This document shows, one piece after another, positions 34,656-42,889 of a stretch of 64,000 nt of DNA. Below the pieces are notes generated by a model, which saw nothing but the letters and a program-made list of their open reading frames with translations, had not been told where the DNA came from and ran no database searches. Source of the DNA: an uncultured Oscillospiraceae bacterium (lineage in GTDB: Bacteria; Bacillota; Clostridia; Oscillospirales; Ruminococcaceae); assembly GCA_902490585.1 (NCBI GenBank), contig CABUEI010000004.1:49337-113336 (forward strand), written 5' to 3'. The position numbers and the translations under genes are program-made. Each line of letters begins with the position of its first letter. The first letter of the stretch is position 1.

Positions 34656-35681
34656 ATGTTTTCAAAAGATATAGGTATCGACTTAGGTACAGCCAACACA
34701 CTTGTTTACATGAGAGGAAAGGGCATTATTATAAGAGAGCCCAGTGTTGTTGCTGTTGATGTAAAGATGGACAGAGTACGTTATGTAGGTCAGGAAGCAA
34801 AAGACGTTATCGGACGTACACCCGGTTCTATAGTAGCTGTAAGACCGCTTAAAGATGGTGTTATTGCCGATTTTGATATGACAACAAGTATGTTGCAGGA
34901 ATTCATCAGAAAGGCACTCAAAGGCAGAGCTTTTGCAGGTTCAAGAGTAAGAGTTATAATCTGTATTCCTTCCGGCGTTACGGCTGTTGAACGCAGAGCG
35001 GTAAAAGAAGCTACACAGAATGCTGGTGCAAAGCGTGTTTCGATAATCGAAGAACCTATGGCTGCCGCTATCGGCGCAGGTCTTCCCGTTGCAGAGCCTA
35101 CAGGCAGTATGATAGTTGATATCGGCGGCGGTACAAGTGAAGTTGCTGTTATTTCACTCGGCGGTATCGTTACATCACGTTCTGTAAGAGTTGCAGGCGA
35201 TGAGTTTGATTCATCTATCATCAACTACATCAAGAAGAAGTATAATCTTCTTATCGGTGAAAGAACAGCAGAAAATATAAAGATTGCAATCGGTTCCGCT
35301 TATCCTTACAGCGATAATGAACCTTCAATGGATATCAAGGGCAGAAACCTGCTGAACGGCTTACCCGAAAATATCACAGTTACATCTGAAGAGATAAGAG
35401 AAGCGCTTTCAGAACCTCTCAGCCATGTAATTGAAGCAATAAAGGTAACACTTGAAAAAACTCCCCCTGAGCTTGCGGCTGATATAATTGATCAGGGTAT
35501 CATGCTTGCAGGCGGCGGTGCACTTCTCAAGGGTCTTGACCTCCTCATTCATTCAGAAACAGGAATGCCCGTAAAGGTTGCCGAAAGACCGCTTGACTGT
35601 GTAGCTGACGGTACAGGTAAGGTTCTTGAGAACATTGACAAGCTTGTTGACGTTCTTACAGATGACGATACAAGATATTAA
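34656..35681 (+). CDS. mreB: Rod-shape protein MreB
   Basis: 341 residues. An actin-like ATPase that directs lateral-wall synthesis with MreCD, RodA and PBP2. DIGIDLGTANTLVYMRGKG, IIEEPMAAAIGAGLPV, IVDIGGGTSEVAVISLGGIV and MLAGGGALLKGLD match the canonical family closely. Genomic context (mreB, mreC, mreD, mrdA) confirms it as the primary MreB, in contrast to the paralogue at 20080. Start follows CGGAGG. A stem-loop without T tract lies between it and mreC (35703-35732). Confidence 0.97.
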   Translation: MFSKDIGIDLGTANTLVYMRGKGIIIREPSVVAVDVKMDRVRYVGQEAKDVIGRTPGSIVAVRPLKDGVIADFDMTTSMLQEFIRKALKGRAFAGSRVRVIICIPSGVTAVERRAVKEATQNAGAKRVSIIEEPMAAAIGAGLPVAEPTGSMIVDIGGGTSEVAVISLGGIVTSRSVRVAGDEFDSSIINYIKKKYNLLIGERTAENIKIAIGSAYPYSDNEPSMDIKGRNLLNGLPENITVTSEEIREALSEPLSHVIEAIKVTLEKTPPELAADIIDQGIMLAGGGALLKGLDLLIHSETGMPVKVAERPLDCVADGTGKVLENIDKLVDVLTDDDTRY

Positions 35682-35702
35682 TTTACAGAAAATATAATGC
35701 TT

Positions 35703-35732
35703 ATGGCTAACTGTATTTTTACGGTTAGTCAT
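35703..35732 (+). other. mreB-mreC intergenic stem-loop
   Basis: ATGGCTAACTGT (35703-35714) pairs with ACGGTTAGTCAT (35721-35732) with G-T pairs. No T tract follows, so attenuation or mRNA processing is more likely than full termination. Confidence 0.55.
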
Positions 35733-35776
35733 AATGTGTTATATAAACATATTTAGACAGCACTGAAAGGTATTTT

Positions 35777-36625
35777 ATGCGTGACTTTTTTAAAGGCTTC
35801 AAATTCAAAATAATAGTATGCGTTTTTGCACTGGTGCTGGGCGTTGTTATCTATGCCGCAGTATCGGGCGGTTTTTCTACGTTTCCCGGAAACGTGTTGT
35901 CAACGATTGCAAAGCCGTTTGTAACTGTTTCTAATGCAGTATCCCAGTGGGTTGAAGATACACTGGATAAGTTTACAAATGCAGACAGGTACAAATCCGA
36001 GAACGAGGAACTGAAAGACAAACTAAATGAGCAGTATCAGCAGATAATCGACCTCGAAAATGTCAAGCATGAGAACGATCAGCTCAAGGAAATACTGAAA
36101 ATAAAAGAAGAAAACGCAGATTTTGAATTTTCCGCTCCTTGCAATGTAATAGCACATAATTCAAATGATGCCTATGCCGGTTTTACTATAGATAGAGGTT
36201 CGGATGACGGCATTGCGCTTTACGACCCGGTTATGACTTCCAACGGACTTATCGGGATGGTGTGCGAAATAGCGCCCAATTACGCAAAAGTCGCTACAAT
36301 TCTTTCAGATGAAATCAATGTCGGAGTAATGACATTTGATAGTAAGGTCACAGGAATTCTTGACAATGATATCAAGAATGCAAACGAAGGCAACTGCCTT
36401 ATGAGCTATATCACAAAGAGCAGCGGTATCAAGGAAGGCGAGATCGTAAAATCTGTAGCCGGTGTAGTTTTCCCGGGAAATCTTCTTATCGGTACTGTGG
36501 AAAAAGTATATGACGATGAAAACGGATTATCAGTTCACGCAGTTATTAAACCTGCCGTTGATGTTCGTACAATTACAGACTGTGTTGTCATAACCGACTT
36601 TAAAGGGCAGGGTGTTGTTGACTGA
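35777..36625 (+). CDS. mreC: Rod-shape protein MreC
   Basis: 282 residues. A bitopic membrane protein linking cytoplasmic MreB to the outside wall synthases. One N-terminal transmembrane helix (IIVCVFALVLGVVIYAAVS) is followed by a coiled coil (about 75-112, YKSENEELKDKLNEQYQQI) and the two beta-barrel MreC domains (GFTIDRGSDDGI, VMTSNGLIGMV). All parts are in place. It shares one base with mreD. Confidence 0.93.
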   Translation: MRDFFKGFKFKIIVCVFALVLGVVIYAAVSGGFSTFPGNVLSTIAKPFVTVSNAVSQWVEDTLDKFTNADRYKSENEELKDKLNEQYQQIIDLENVKHENDQLKEILKIKEENADFEFSAPCNVIAHNSNDAYAGFTIDRGSDDGIALYDPVMTSNGLIGMVCEIAPNYAKVATILSDEINVGVMTFDSKVTGILDNDIKNANEGNCLMSYITKSSGIKEGEIVKSVAGVVFPGNLLIGTVEKVYDDENGLSVHAVIKPAVDVRTITDCVVITDFKGQGVVD

Positions 36626-37227
36626 TGAAATTCAGAATTCTCGGATATTCTGCCATGACACGCAGAGAAATAATGAAAAGTGTTGCAAAATGGGTACTTT
36701 ATGCACTTGTTCTGTTGCTTTCATATACGATAGAAATGACCATGCCTTTTGCGGTGTGGCAACCCTATCTGACGCTTACCGTCGCAGTAGCTGTATCGTT
36801 TTTTGAACATGAGCTCAGCGGAGTGATATTTGCGGCATTTGCCGGAATGATGCACGATCTAGCTATGGGTTCACTGTTCGGTTTCACATCTATATGGCTT
36901 ATGCCATGTTGTCTGTTTATTACATTGTTTGTGGTAAACCTTATTCACAGAAACATTCTTAATTTTCTGTGGATGAATCTTGCGGTGATTGCAGTGGTAC
37001 AGTTTTCCGAACTTTTATTCAAATATATAATATGGAGAAACCCCGATATTGATGTGGTGCTGATAAGCTATGTGCTTCCTGCCGTAATAGCTACTGTTAT
37101 TCTTTCCGCACCGCTGTATTTATTGATCAGACTTATAAACAAGAAACTGGGAGTAGAAAATACGACTGATGATATTCTGACCGCTTTTGAAGATGCCGAA
37201 GACGATGAAGACAACGTGAGATATTAA
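36625..37227 (+). CDS. mreD: Rod-shape protein MreD
   Basis: 200 residues. A polytopic membrane partner of MreC; about five hydrophobic helices (VLYALVLLLSYTIEMTM through VLPAVIATVILSAPLYLLI). Sequence conservation in this family is low, so the call rests on topology and the fixed mreBCD order. The C-terminus is a short acidic tail (EDAEDDEDNVRY). It overlaps mreC by one base; PBP2 follows after 11 nt. A second in-frame ATG near residue 11 is an alternative start. Confidence 0.85.
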   Translation: MKFRILGYSAMTRREIMKSVAKWVLYALVLLLSYTIEMTMPFAVWQPYLTLTVAVAVSFFEHELSGVIFAAFAGMMHDLAMGSLFGFTSIWLMPCCLFITLFVVNLIHRNILNFLWMNLAVIAVVQFSELLFKYIIWRNPDIDVVLISYVLPAVIATVILSAPLYLLIRLINKKLGVENTTDDILTAFEDAEDDEDNVRY

Positions 37228-37238
37228 CGGAGGACGGA

Positions 37239-39356
37239 GTGAGCAAATTTAGCAGACAGATAAGAAATCTGGTTTTTGTACTTGTTGTGGTTATACTGTC
37301 ATTTGCCTGTACTTTGGAGCTTTTACAGATACAGATAGTTGACGGAGAATATTATAAAGACCAGACAACAAACACTTATACCGCAAATCAGACGGTGCAG
37401 GCGGCACGAGGTCAGATTTTTACCAATGACGGTAAGGTGCTGAATACCAATAAACTCGTATATAAAATTATCATACAGAAAGCATTTTTTGAATCCGGTA
37501 CAGAAAATGACGTTATTGCAAAAACGCTGAAAATACTTCAGAATAATAATGAAGAATGGATAGAAACGCTTCCCATCAGTAAAACTACGCCTTATCAGTT
37601 TACAGGCGATGACGATGAAATTGATACTTTGCGTTCAAAGCTTGAACTCGGTGTTTATGCGACTGCCGAGAACTGTATGAATGCACTGTATGAGAAATTT
37701 AAGATTTCTGATAAGTACGGACAGGAAATGCGCAGATATATAGCAGGTGTCCGTTATGAGATGCTCATCCGTGACTTCTCATATCAGAACCGCTATACAA
37801 TGGCTGAAGATGTATCTGTACAGACAGTTATAGAGCTGAAAGAACAGAGCTTTATGCTTGGCGGCATAGATATAATCGAAGAGGCTATACGTCAGTACGA
37901 CGGTAAGGATTTCATTCCCCAGGTGGTCGGCAGAATTGGTGCAATATCGGCTGATGAATATGAAGAGCTTTCGGATAAAGGTTACAGCCTTAATGATACC
38001 ACAGGTAAATGGGGTATAGAGAGTGCTATGGAAAGCACTCTGAGAGGTCAGAACGGTGTACGTTCAATAACCAGAGATTCATCGGGCATGGTAGTATCCG
38101 ATACGATAACTAAGGCGGCTACAGCCGGTAACTCCGTAAAACTGACTATCGAAAGTGATTTTCAGAATGATGTACAGGCGATACTTGAAAACCATATCAA
38201 ATGGTTACATTATAACAATGACCCTTCAAGAGGTAATAAGGTTGATGCAGGCGGAGTAGTAGTGCTTGATGCAAAAACAGGCGCTGTTCTTGCTATGGCA
38301 AACTATCCTAATTACGATATCAATAATTATATTGACCTTATAAATAATCCGACAGACCCGAACCCGACATATAACAGATGTATATACGGACTGTACCGTC
38401 CCGGTTCCGCATTCAAGACGATAACCGCAACAGCGGCGCTTGTTTCGGGAATTGCAAATGAAAATACAGAGGTTTATTGCGGTGGCATCTACACATATTA
38501 CGATGACTATCAGCCGGGTTGTATCATGGGATTTGTCGGAGATGTAACGGTAAGAACCGCACTCAGATATTCATGCAATATATATTTCTATGATATGGCA
38601 CGACAGATGGGAATAGATTATCTTGCAAAAGTTGCAGGCTGGTTTGGGGTAGGTCAGGACCTTAACCTTGAAATAGGCGGTGCAACCGGCAATATGAGTA
38701 CGCCCGAATATATCGAGTCACTCGGCGGTACATGGACTCCGGGTTCAACAATTCAGGCAGGTATAGGACAGCTTGAAACAACAGTGACGCCGCTCAATCT
38801 TGCGGTAATTGCTTTAACGCTTGCAAATGACGGCACACGTTATCAGCCGTATCTGGTTGACAGTGTAACAAGCTATGACGGAACTAAGACTATAAAGAAA
38901 ACAGAACCCACGGTAGCGTATAAAATAGATGCCGATAAGCATATATTTCAGGTAGTGCGTGAAGGTATGATAATGGTTGCCGATGATGTCCAGTGGCCTA
39001 TGGGCTCAGGTATCACACAGCTTGCTGATCTGCCTTACGGTGTTGCTATCAAGACAGGTACACCGCAGGTAACTACCGATACGTTCAACTCAACTATTCT
39101 CGGTTATTATCCTGCCGAGGATCCTCAGATATGCTTCGGTATAGTTCTTGAAAAGGGTGAGTTTTCACGACTTATGGTAAGAAATATCATAGAATCGTAC
39201 TTCTATGATAACTATCAGCCGGTTACAAACGAAAAGGGCGACATTATTCTTCCGTGGGGAGGACAGAGCACCAATACTCCGGGCAGACCGGCACGAGGAG
39301 AACTTACCAAGAATAACAACTCCGACACTTCAAACAGTTCAAACAGCGAACAATAA
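37239..39356 (+). CDS. mrdA: Penicillin-binding protein 2, elongation transpeptidase
   Basis: 705 residues. A class B PBP that cross-links side-wall peptidoglycan with RodA and MreBCD. One N-terminal membrane anchor (LVFVLVVVILSFACTLELL) leads to the dimerisation/pedestal region, then the transpeptidase with catalytic S390 in RPGSAFK (K393), S445-C446-N447 and K605-T606-G607. All three penicillin-binding motifs are intact. Start is GTG at 37239 with GGAGG 5 nt upstream. The C-terminal tail is Ser/Asn-rich and probably disordered. Position after mreD fixes the assignment as PBP2, not PBP3. Confidence 0.93.
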   Translation: MSKFSRQIRNLVFVLVVVILSFACTLELLQIQIVDGEYYKDQTTNTYTANQTVQAARGQIFTNDGKVLNTNKLVYKIIIQKAFFESGTENDVIAKTLKILQNNNEEWIETLPISKTTPYQFTGDDDEIDTLRSKLELGVYATAENCMNALYEKFKISDKYGQEMRRYIAGVRYEMLIRDFSYQNRYTMAEDVSVQTVIELKEQSFMLGGIDIIEEAIRQYDGKDFIPQVVGRIGAISADEYEELSDKGYSLNDTTGKWGIESAMESTLRGQNGVRSITRDSSGMVVSDTITKAATAGNSVKLTIESDFQNDVQAILENHIKWLHYNNDPSRGNKVDAGGVVVLDAKTGAVLAMANYPNYDINNYIDLINNPTDPNPTYNRCIYGLYRPGSAFKTITATAALVSGIANENTEVYCGGIYTYYDDYQPGCIMGFVGDVTVRTALRYSCNIYFYDMARQMGIDYLAKVAGWFGVGQDLNLEIGGATGNMSTPEYIESLGGTWTPGSTIQAGIGQLETTVTPLNLAVIALTLANDGTRYQPYLVDSVTSYDGTKTIKKTEPTVAYKIDADKHIFQVVREGMIMVADDVQWPMGSGITQLADLPYGVAIKTGTPQVTTDTFNSTILGYYPAEDPQICFGIVLEKGEFSRLMVRNIIESYFYDNYQPVTNEKGDIILPWGGQSTNTPGRPARGELTKNNNSDTSNSSNSEQ

Positions 39357-39520
39357 CTTATGCAGGTTGCACAAAAAAACGGGCGTAAAACTTATTGAAT
39401 TAACAAAATTTGATTTTTTTCACTTAAAAGTCTTTATTTATGCTCGCTTTTATGATACAATAATAACAATTAGAACAATGATAAGCAATTATGCCTATCA
39501 GCGCAAGGAGAGCGAATTAT

Positions 39521-40258
39521 ATGTCACAGATTATAGCAGTAACCGCCGGTAAGGGCGGAACGGGTAAATCTACTACATCAGCAAACGTTGCCCGTGGATT
39601 AGCCACATTAGGTAAAAGAACTCTTCTCGTTGAGCTCGACTTCGGATTAAGATGCCTTGATATAATGCTCGGCATTAAAGATAAGGTTAAGCATGATATA
39701 GGTGAATACCTTGAAGGAAAGATAGATATACTTACAGCAACAACCAAGGTTGAAACAGTAGAAAATCTGTATCTTGTCTGCGCTACGAGAAATCCGTTCA
39801 TGGATATTAACCCTGAAAAGATAATGGGTGTTTGTGAAGAGATGCGTCAGCATTTCGATTATATCATCATAGATACAGCCGGTGTCGGAAGCTCGGTATT
39901 CAGCGTTATCAAGGCGGCTGAAATGATTCTTATGGTAACTACTCCCGATACAGTCTGCGTCCGTGACGGTGCAATTCTTTCAGACTTCTTATATGTAAAG
40001 AACTGCACAAATCAGAGACTTATAATCAATAAAGTCAGCCAGAACTTCAAGGATGAGGAGATACTTTATGACCTTGATGAAGTTATGGACTCGGTAGGTA
40101 TACAGCTTTTAGGCGTTGTACCTGAAGACAATAATATAAAGGTATGCGGAGCAAAGGGTCTTCCTTTACCGCCGACTTGTCCCGGTGCAAAGGCTTATTC
40201 GGCTATAGCAAAGAGAATACTTGGGGAAGATGTACCGCTTACGATCAACATCAACTGA
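39521..40258 (+). CDS. minD: MinD-like ParA-family ATPase
   Basis: 245 residues. Deviant Walker A GKGGTGKSTT and the ParA/MinD switch regions are clear; the sequence is closest to MinD (NIKVCGAKGLPLP; AYSAIAKRILGEDVPL). The C-terminal amphipathic membrane-targeting helix typical of MinD is missing: the protein ends a few residues after the GEDVPL motif. No minC or minE is adjacent. The ATG at 39521 is favoured by AAGGAG 9 nt upstream over an in-frame ATG at 39491. It sits at the end of the mre/PBP2 cluster, suggesting a cell-shape or division-site role. Confidence 0.8.
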   Translation: MSQIIAVTAGKGGTGKSTTSANVARGLATLGKRTLLVELDFGLRCLDIMLGIKDKVKHDIGEYLEGKIDILTATTKVETVENLYLVCATRNPFMDINPEKIMGVCEEMRQHFDYIIIDTAGVGSSVFSVIKAAEMILMVTTPDTVCVRDGAILSDFLYVKNCTNQRLIINKVSQNFKDEEILYDLDEVMDSVGIQLLGVVPEDNNIKVCGAKGLPLPPTCPGAKAYSAIAKRILGEDVPLTININ

Positions 40259-40302
40259 TAATTGCATAAACGGTACGAAAAGTAAAGAAAAAGAGGTATA
40301 AT

Positions 40303-40701
40303 ATGAATATTGCATTGATTGCTCATGATTCAAAGAAAGAACTTATGGTTCAGTTCTGTATAGCATATTGCGGCGTTCTCAGCCGACATAATCTATGTGC
40401 TACCGGCACTACCGGTAAGCTTGTATCTGAAGCGACGAGTCTGCATATTCAACGTTACCTCAGCGGTTCACAGGGTGGCGACCAGCAGATTGCTGCAAGA
40501 ATTTCATGTAATGAGATTGATGTACTTATATTCTTCAGAGATCCGTTAAACGTTAAATCGTACGAGCCTAATGAAATGAACCTTCTTCGTCTTTGCGACG
40601 TTCATAATATTCCGCTTGCTACGAATATAGCTACAGCTGAGGCACTTATACACGCACTTGAGCGTGGCGACCTTGACTGGCGTGAAATTGTCAGAGGATA
40701 A
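40303..40701 (+). CDS. mgsA: Methylglyoxal synthase
   Basis: 132 residues. Converts dihydroxyacetone phosphate to methylglyoxal and phosphate, a bypass of lower glycolysis under phosphate limitation. The fold's conserved ATGTTGKLV, GSQGGDQQIAAR and FFRDPL are present with the catalytic aspartate in GGDQQ. AAAGAGG upstream of the ATG. It is followed by a strong terminator and has no metabolic link to its neighbours. Confidence 0.93.
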   Translation: MNIALIAHDSKKELMVQFCIAYCGVLSRHNLCATGTTGKLVSEATSLHIQRYLSGSQGGDQQIAARISCNEIDVLIFFRDPLNVKSYEPNEMNLLRLCDVHNIPLATNIATAEALIHALERGDLDWREIVRG

Positions 40702-40712
40702 AAGCTTATGCA

Positions 40713-40736
40713 GGCGTACTTATGTACGCCTTTTTT
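40713..40736 (+). terminator. Terminator after mgsA
   Basis: GGCGTAC (40713-40719) pairs with GTACGCC (40724-40730), TTAT loop, followed by TTTTTT. Confidence 0.93.
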
Positions 40737-40764
40737 ATGTTAAAAATCGAAAGGAACAAATGAA

Positions 40765-42045
40765 ATGGAGTTAGTAACAAAAAGACCGAGAGGAACAGAG
40801 GACAAACTGCCTAAAGAGATATACAAGTGGCACACTGTCGAAAAAATAGCAAGAAACGTGGCTGAAGCTTACGGTTGTAAGGAGATTCGTACACCTACAT
40901 TTGAGCACACAGAGCTTTTCCAACGTGGTGTAGGCGGTACTACTGACGTTGTACAGAAAGAAATGTACACATTCAACGATAAAAAGGGCAGAAGCATAAC
41001 CCTTAAACCCGAGGGTACGGCAGGTGCTGTCCGTGCGGCAATTGAAAACGGACTTCTTAATGACGCACTGCCGCTTAAAACATATTATTTCACACGTTGC
41101 TTCAGATATGAGGCTCCTCAGAGCGGTCGTCTGCGTGAGTTTAATCAGGTAGGTATCGAATATTTCGGCACTGCTTCGCCTGCGGCGGATGCTGAAGTTA
41201 TTGCACTTGCAAATGACATTATCAAAAGTCTTGGCGTAAAGAACATAAGCCTTGAGATAAACAGCATCGGTTGCCCGAAATGCCGTGCCGAATACCACAA
41301 GGCACTCAAAGAATACTATTCGCAGTATAAAGATCAGCTTTGCGGCACCTGTCTTGAAAGACTTGACCGCAACCCTATGAGGTTGCTCGACTGCAAGAGC
41401 GAGATATGCAGCAGCTTCAAGAAGGACGCTCCCATGATACTCGACTATCTCTGTGATGACTGCAAGGAACACTTTGAAAACGTCAAGAAGCGTCTTGATG
41501 TACTGGGCGTTTCTTATACAGTTAATCCTCTGATTGTCCGTGGACTTGACTATTATACCAATACCGTATTCGAGTTTATCTCAAACGAAATCGGTTCACA
41601 GGGTGCTGTCTGCGCAGGCGGACGTTATAACGGACTTGTTGAGGAAATCGGCGGTAACAGCGTTCCCGGTCTTGGCTTTGCAATGGGTCTTGAGCGTATC
41701 ATAATGGTAATGGAAAATCAGAAGCTTGAATTTGAGCCCGAGAAGAAGTGCGACCTTTACATTGCGTCGTTTGACGATGAAACAAATATTTACGCAATGG
41801 AGCTTGTTCAGAAACTCCGTGAAGAAGGCTTCTGGGCTGAGTGCGATATTTCCGGCAGAAGCTTCAAGGCGCAAATGAAGTACGCAAACAAAATCGGTGC
41901 TACCTACTGCATGGTTATCGGCGGCGATGAAATGCAGACAAAATCCGCTAAACTCAAGCGTATGTCTGACGGTACAGAAACTCCTGTAACGCTTGATGAT
42001 AAGTTCAGTGAAAAGCTCAACACAATGATACTCGACATCATATAA
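40765..42045 (+). CDS. hisS: Histidyl-tRNA synthetase
   Basis: 426 residues. A class II synthetase. Motif 2 is FRYEAPQSGRLREFNQVG, the histidine-A loop RGLDYYTNTVFEF, and motif 3 GLGFAMGLERI; a C-terminal anticodon-binding domain follows (about 330-426). The length is standard and it is not the HisZ paralogue, because the catalytic arginines and histidine loops are kept. AAAGGA upstream of the ATG; no T-box leader precedes it. Two nested Cys pairs (CPKCRAEY, CDDCKEHF) are seen and are common in Clostridia. Confidence 0.95.
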   Translation: MELVTKRPRGTEDKLPKEIYKWHTVEKIARNVAEAYGCKEIRTPTFEHTELFQRGVGGTTDVVQKEMYTFNDKKGRSITLKPEGTAGAVRAAIENGLLNDALPLKTYYFTRCFRYEAPQSGRLREFNQVGIEYFGTASPAADAEVIALANDIIKSLGVKNISLEINSIGCPKCRAEYHKALKEYYSQYKDQLCGTCLERLDRNPMRLLDCKSEICSSFKKDAPMILDYLCDDCKEHFENVKKRLDVLGVSYTVNPLIVRGLDYYTNTVFEFISNEIGSQGAVCAGGRYNGLVEEIGGNSVPGLGFAMGLERIIMVMENQKLEFEPEKKCDLYIASFDDETNIYAMELVQKLREEGFWAECDISGRSFKAQMKYANKIGATYCMVIGGDEMQTKSAKLKRMSDGTETPVTLDDKFSEKLNTMILDII

Positions 42046-42066
42046 TGTTCATCTCAGCTTAAACAT

Positions 42067-42801
42067 ATGAACGATACGTGGAACCCCTGGCACGGTTGCA
42101 GGAAAATCAGCGACGGATGTAAAAACTGTTACGTCTACAGACGTGACGCACAATATGATATAGACAGCACGGCAGTAGTGAAAAACAAAACGTTTTACGC
42201 TCCTGCCGAGCGTTATAAATACGGCAATTATAAAATGGTGCCGGAGAATAATATCATTTATACTTGCTTTACATCGGATTTTTTTCTCGATGAAGCTGAT
42301 AAATGGCGTGATGAGTGTTGGCAGATGATAAAACAGCGTCCGGATGTCACTTTTCTGATTATCACTAAGCGAATACACCGCTTTTCACAGTGTATTCCTG
42401 ATGACTGGGGTGACGGATATGAAAATGTTCATATTTGCTGTACATGTGAAAATCAGAAAATGGCAGATTTTCGCCTGCCGATTTTTCTTAAAGCCCCGAT
42501 AAAACACAAGTCGATTATATGCGAGCCTTTGCTCGAACATATTGATTTAAGCCCGTATCTCGACAAGTCGCAGATAACTGAGGTGGTTGTCGGCGGCGAA
42601 TCAGGAAACGAAGCGAGAGAATGTAATTATGACTGGATTCTCAGCATCAGAGAGCAGTGCATAGATGTGGGCATTGACTTTCATTTTCGGCAGACAGGCG
42701 CAAGGTTTGTCAAAGACGGCAGGCTTTACAGGATAGAAAGAAAATTTCAGCACTCACAGGCACGCAAGGCAAATATTGATGTTGTTTTCAAAACTGTTTG
42801 A
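42067..42801 (+). CDS. Phage Gp37/Gp68-like (DUF5131) protein with three-Cys motif
   Basis: 244 residues. Belongs to the DUF5131/Gp37-Gp68 family: the N-terminus has WNPWHGCRKISDGCKNCY, whose three cysteines (C-x6-C-x2-C) resemble an iron-sulfur binding loop, plus GGESG near the middle and RQTGARFVKDG near the end. It is linked in the literature with the TcmP partner family, which I do not see here. No clear ribosome site; the start is 21 nt after hisS. Function unknown; often in phages or mobile regions, but here chromosomal. The thrS promoter overlaps its last codons. Confidence 0.8.
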   Translation: MNDTWNPWHGCRKISDGCKNCYVYRRDAQYDIDSTAVVKNKTFYAPAERYKYGNYKMVPENNIIYTCFTSDFFLDEADKWRDECWQMIKQRPDVTFLIITKRIHRFSQCIPDDWGDGYENVHICCTCENQKMADFRLPIFLKAPIKHKSIICEPLLEHIDLSPYLDKSQITEVVVGGESGNEARECNYDWILSIREQCIDVGIDFHFRQTGARFVKDGRLYRIERKFQHSQARKANIDVVFKTV

Positions 42802-42826
42802 CATTTTGTTATTGCGGTGTTATAAT
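42798..42826 (+). promoter_or_regulatory. Perfect-consensus promoter of thrS
   Basis: TTGACA (42798-42803), 17-nt spacer, TATAAT (42821-42826). The -35 lies over the stop codon of the previous gene. A stem CCGC/GCGG lies in the short leader; no T-box is visible. Confidence 0.93.
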
Positions 42827-42889
42827 TAACTTGTGTTTTTATACACTACTAAAGACCGCTCTCGTATGGCGGCTTAACGGAGGAAAACA

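Noticed and set aside
42827..42889. T-box leader for thrS
   Set aside because: The leader is only about 50 nt, too short, and shows no T-box sequence or terminator/antiterminator pair.
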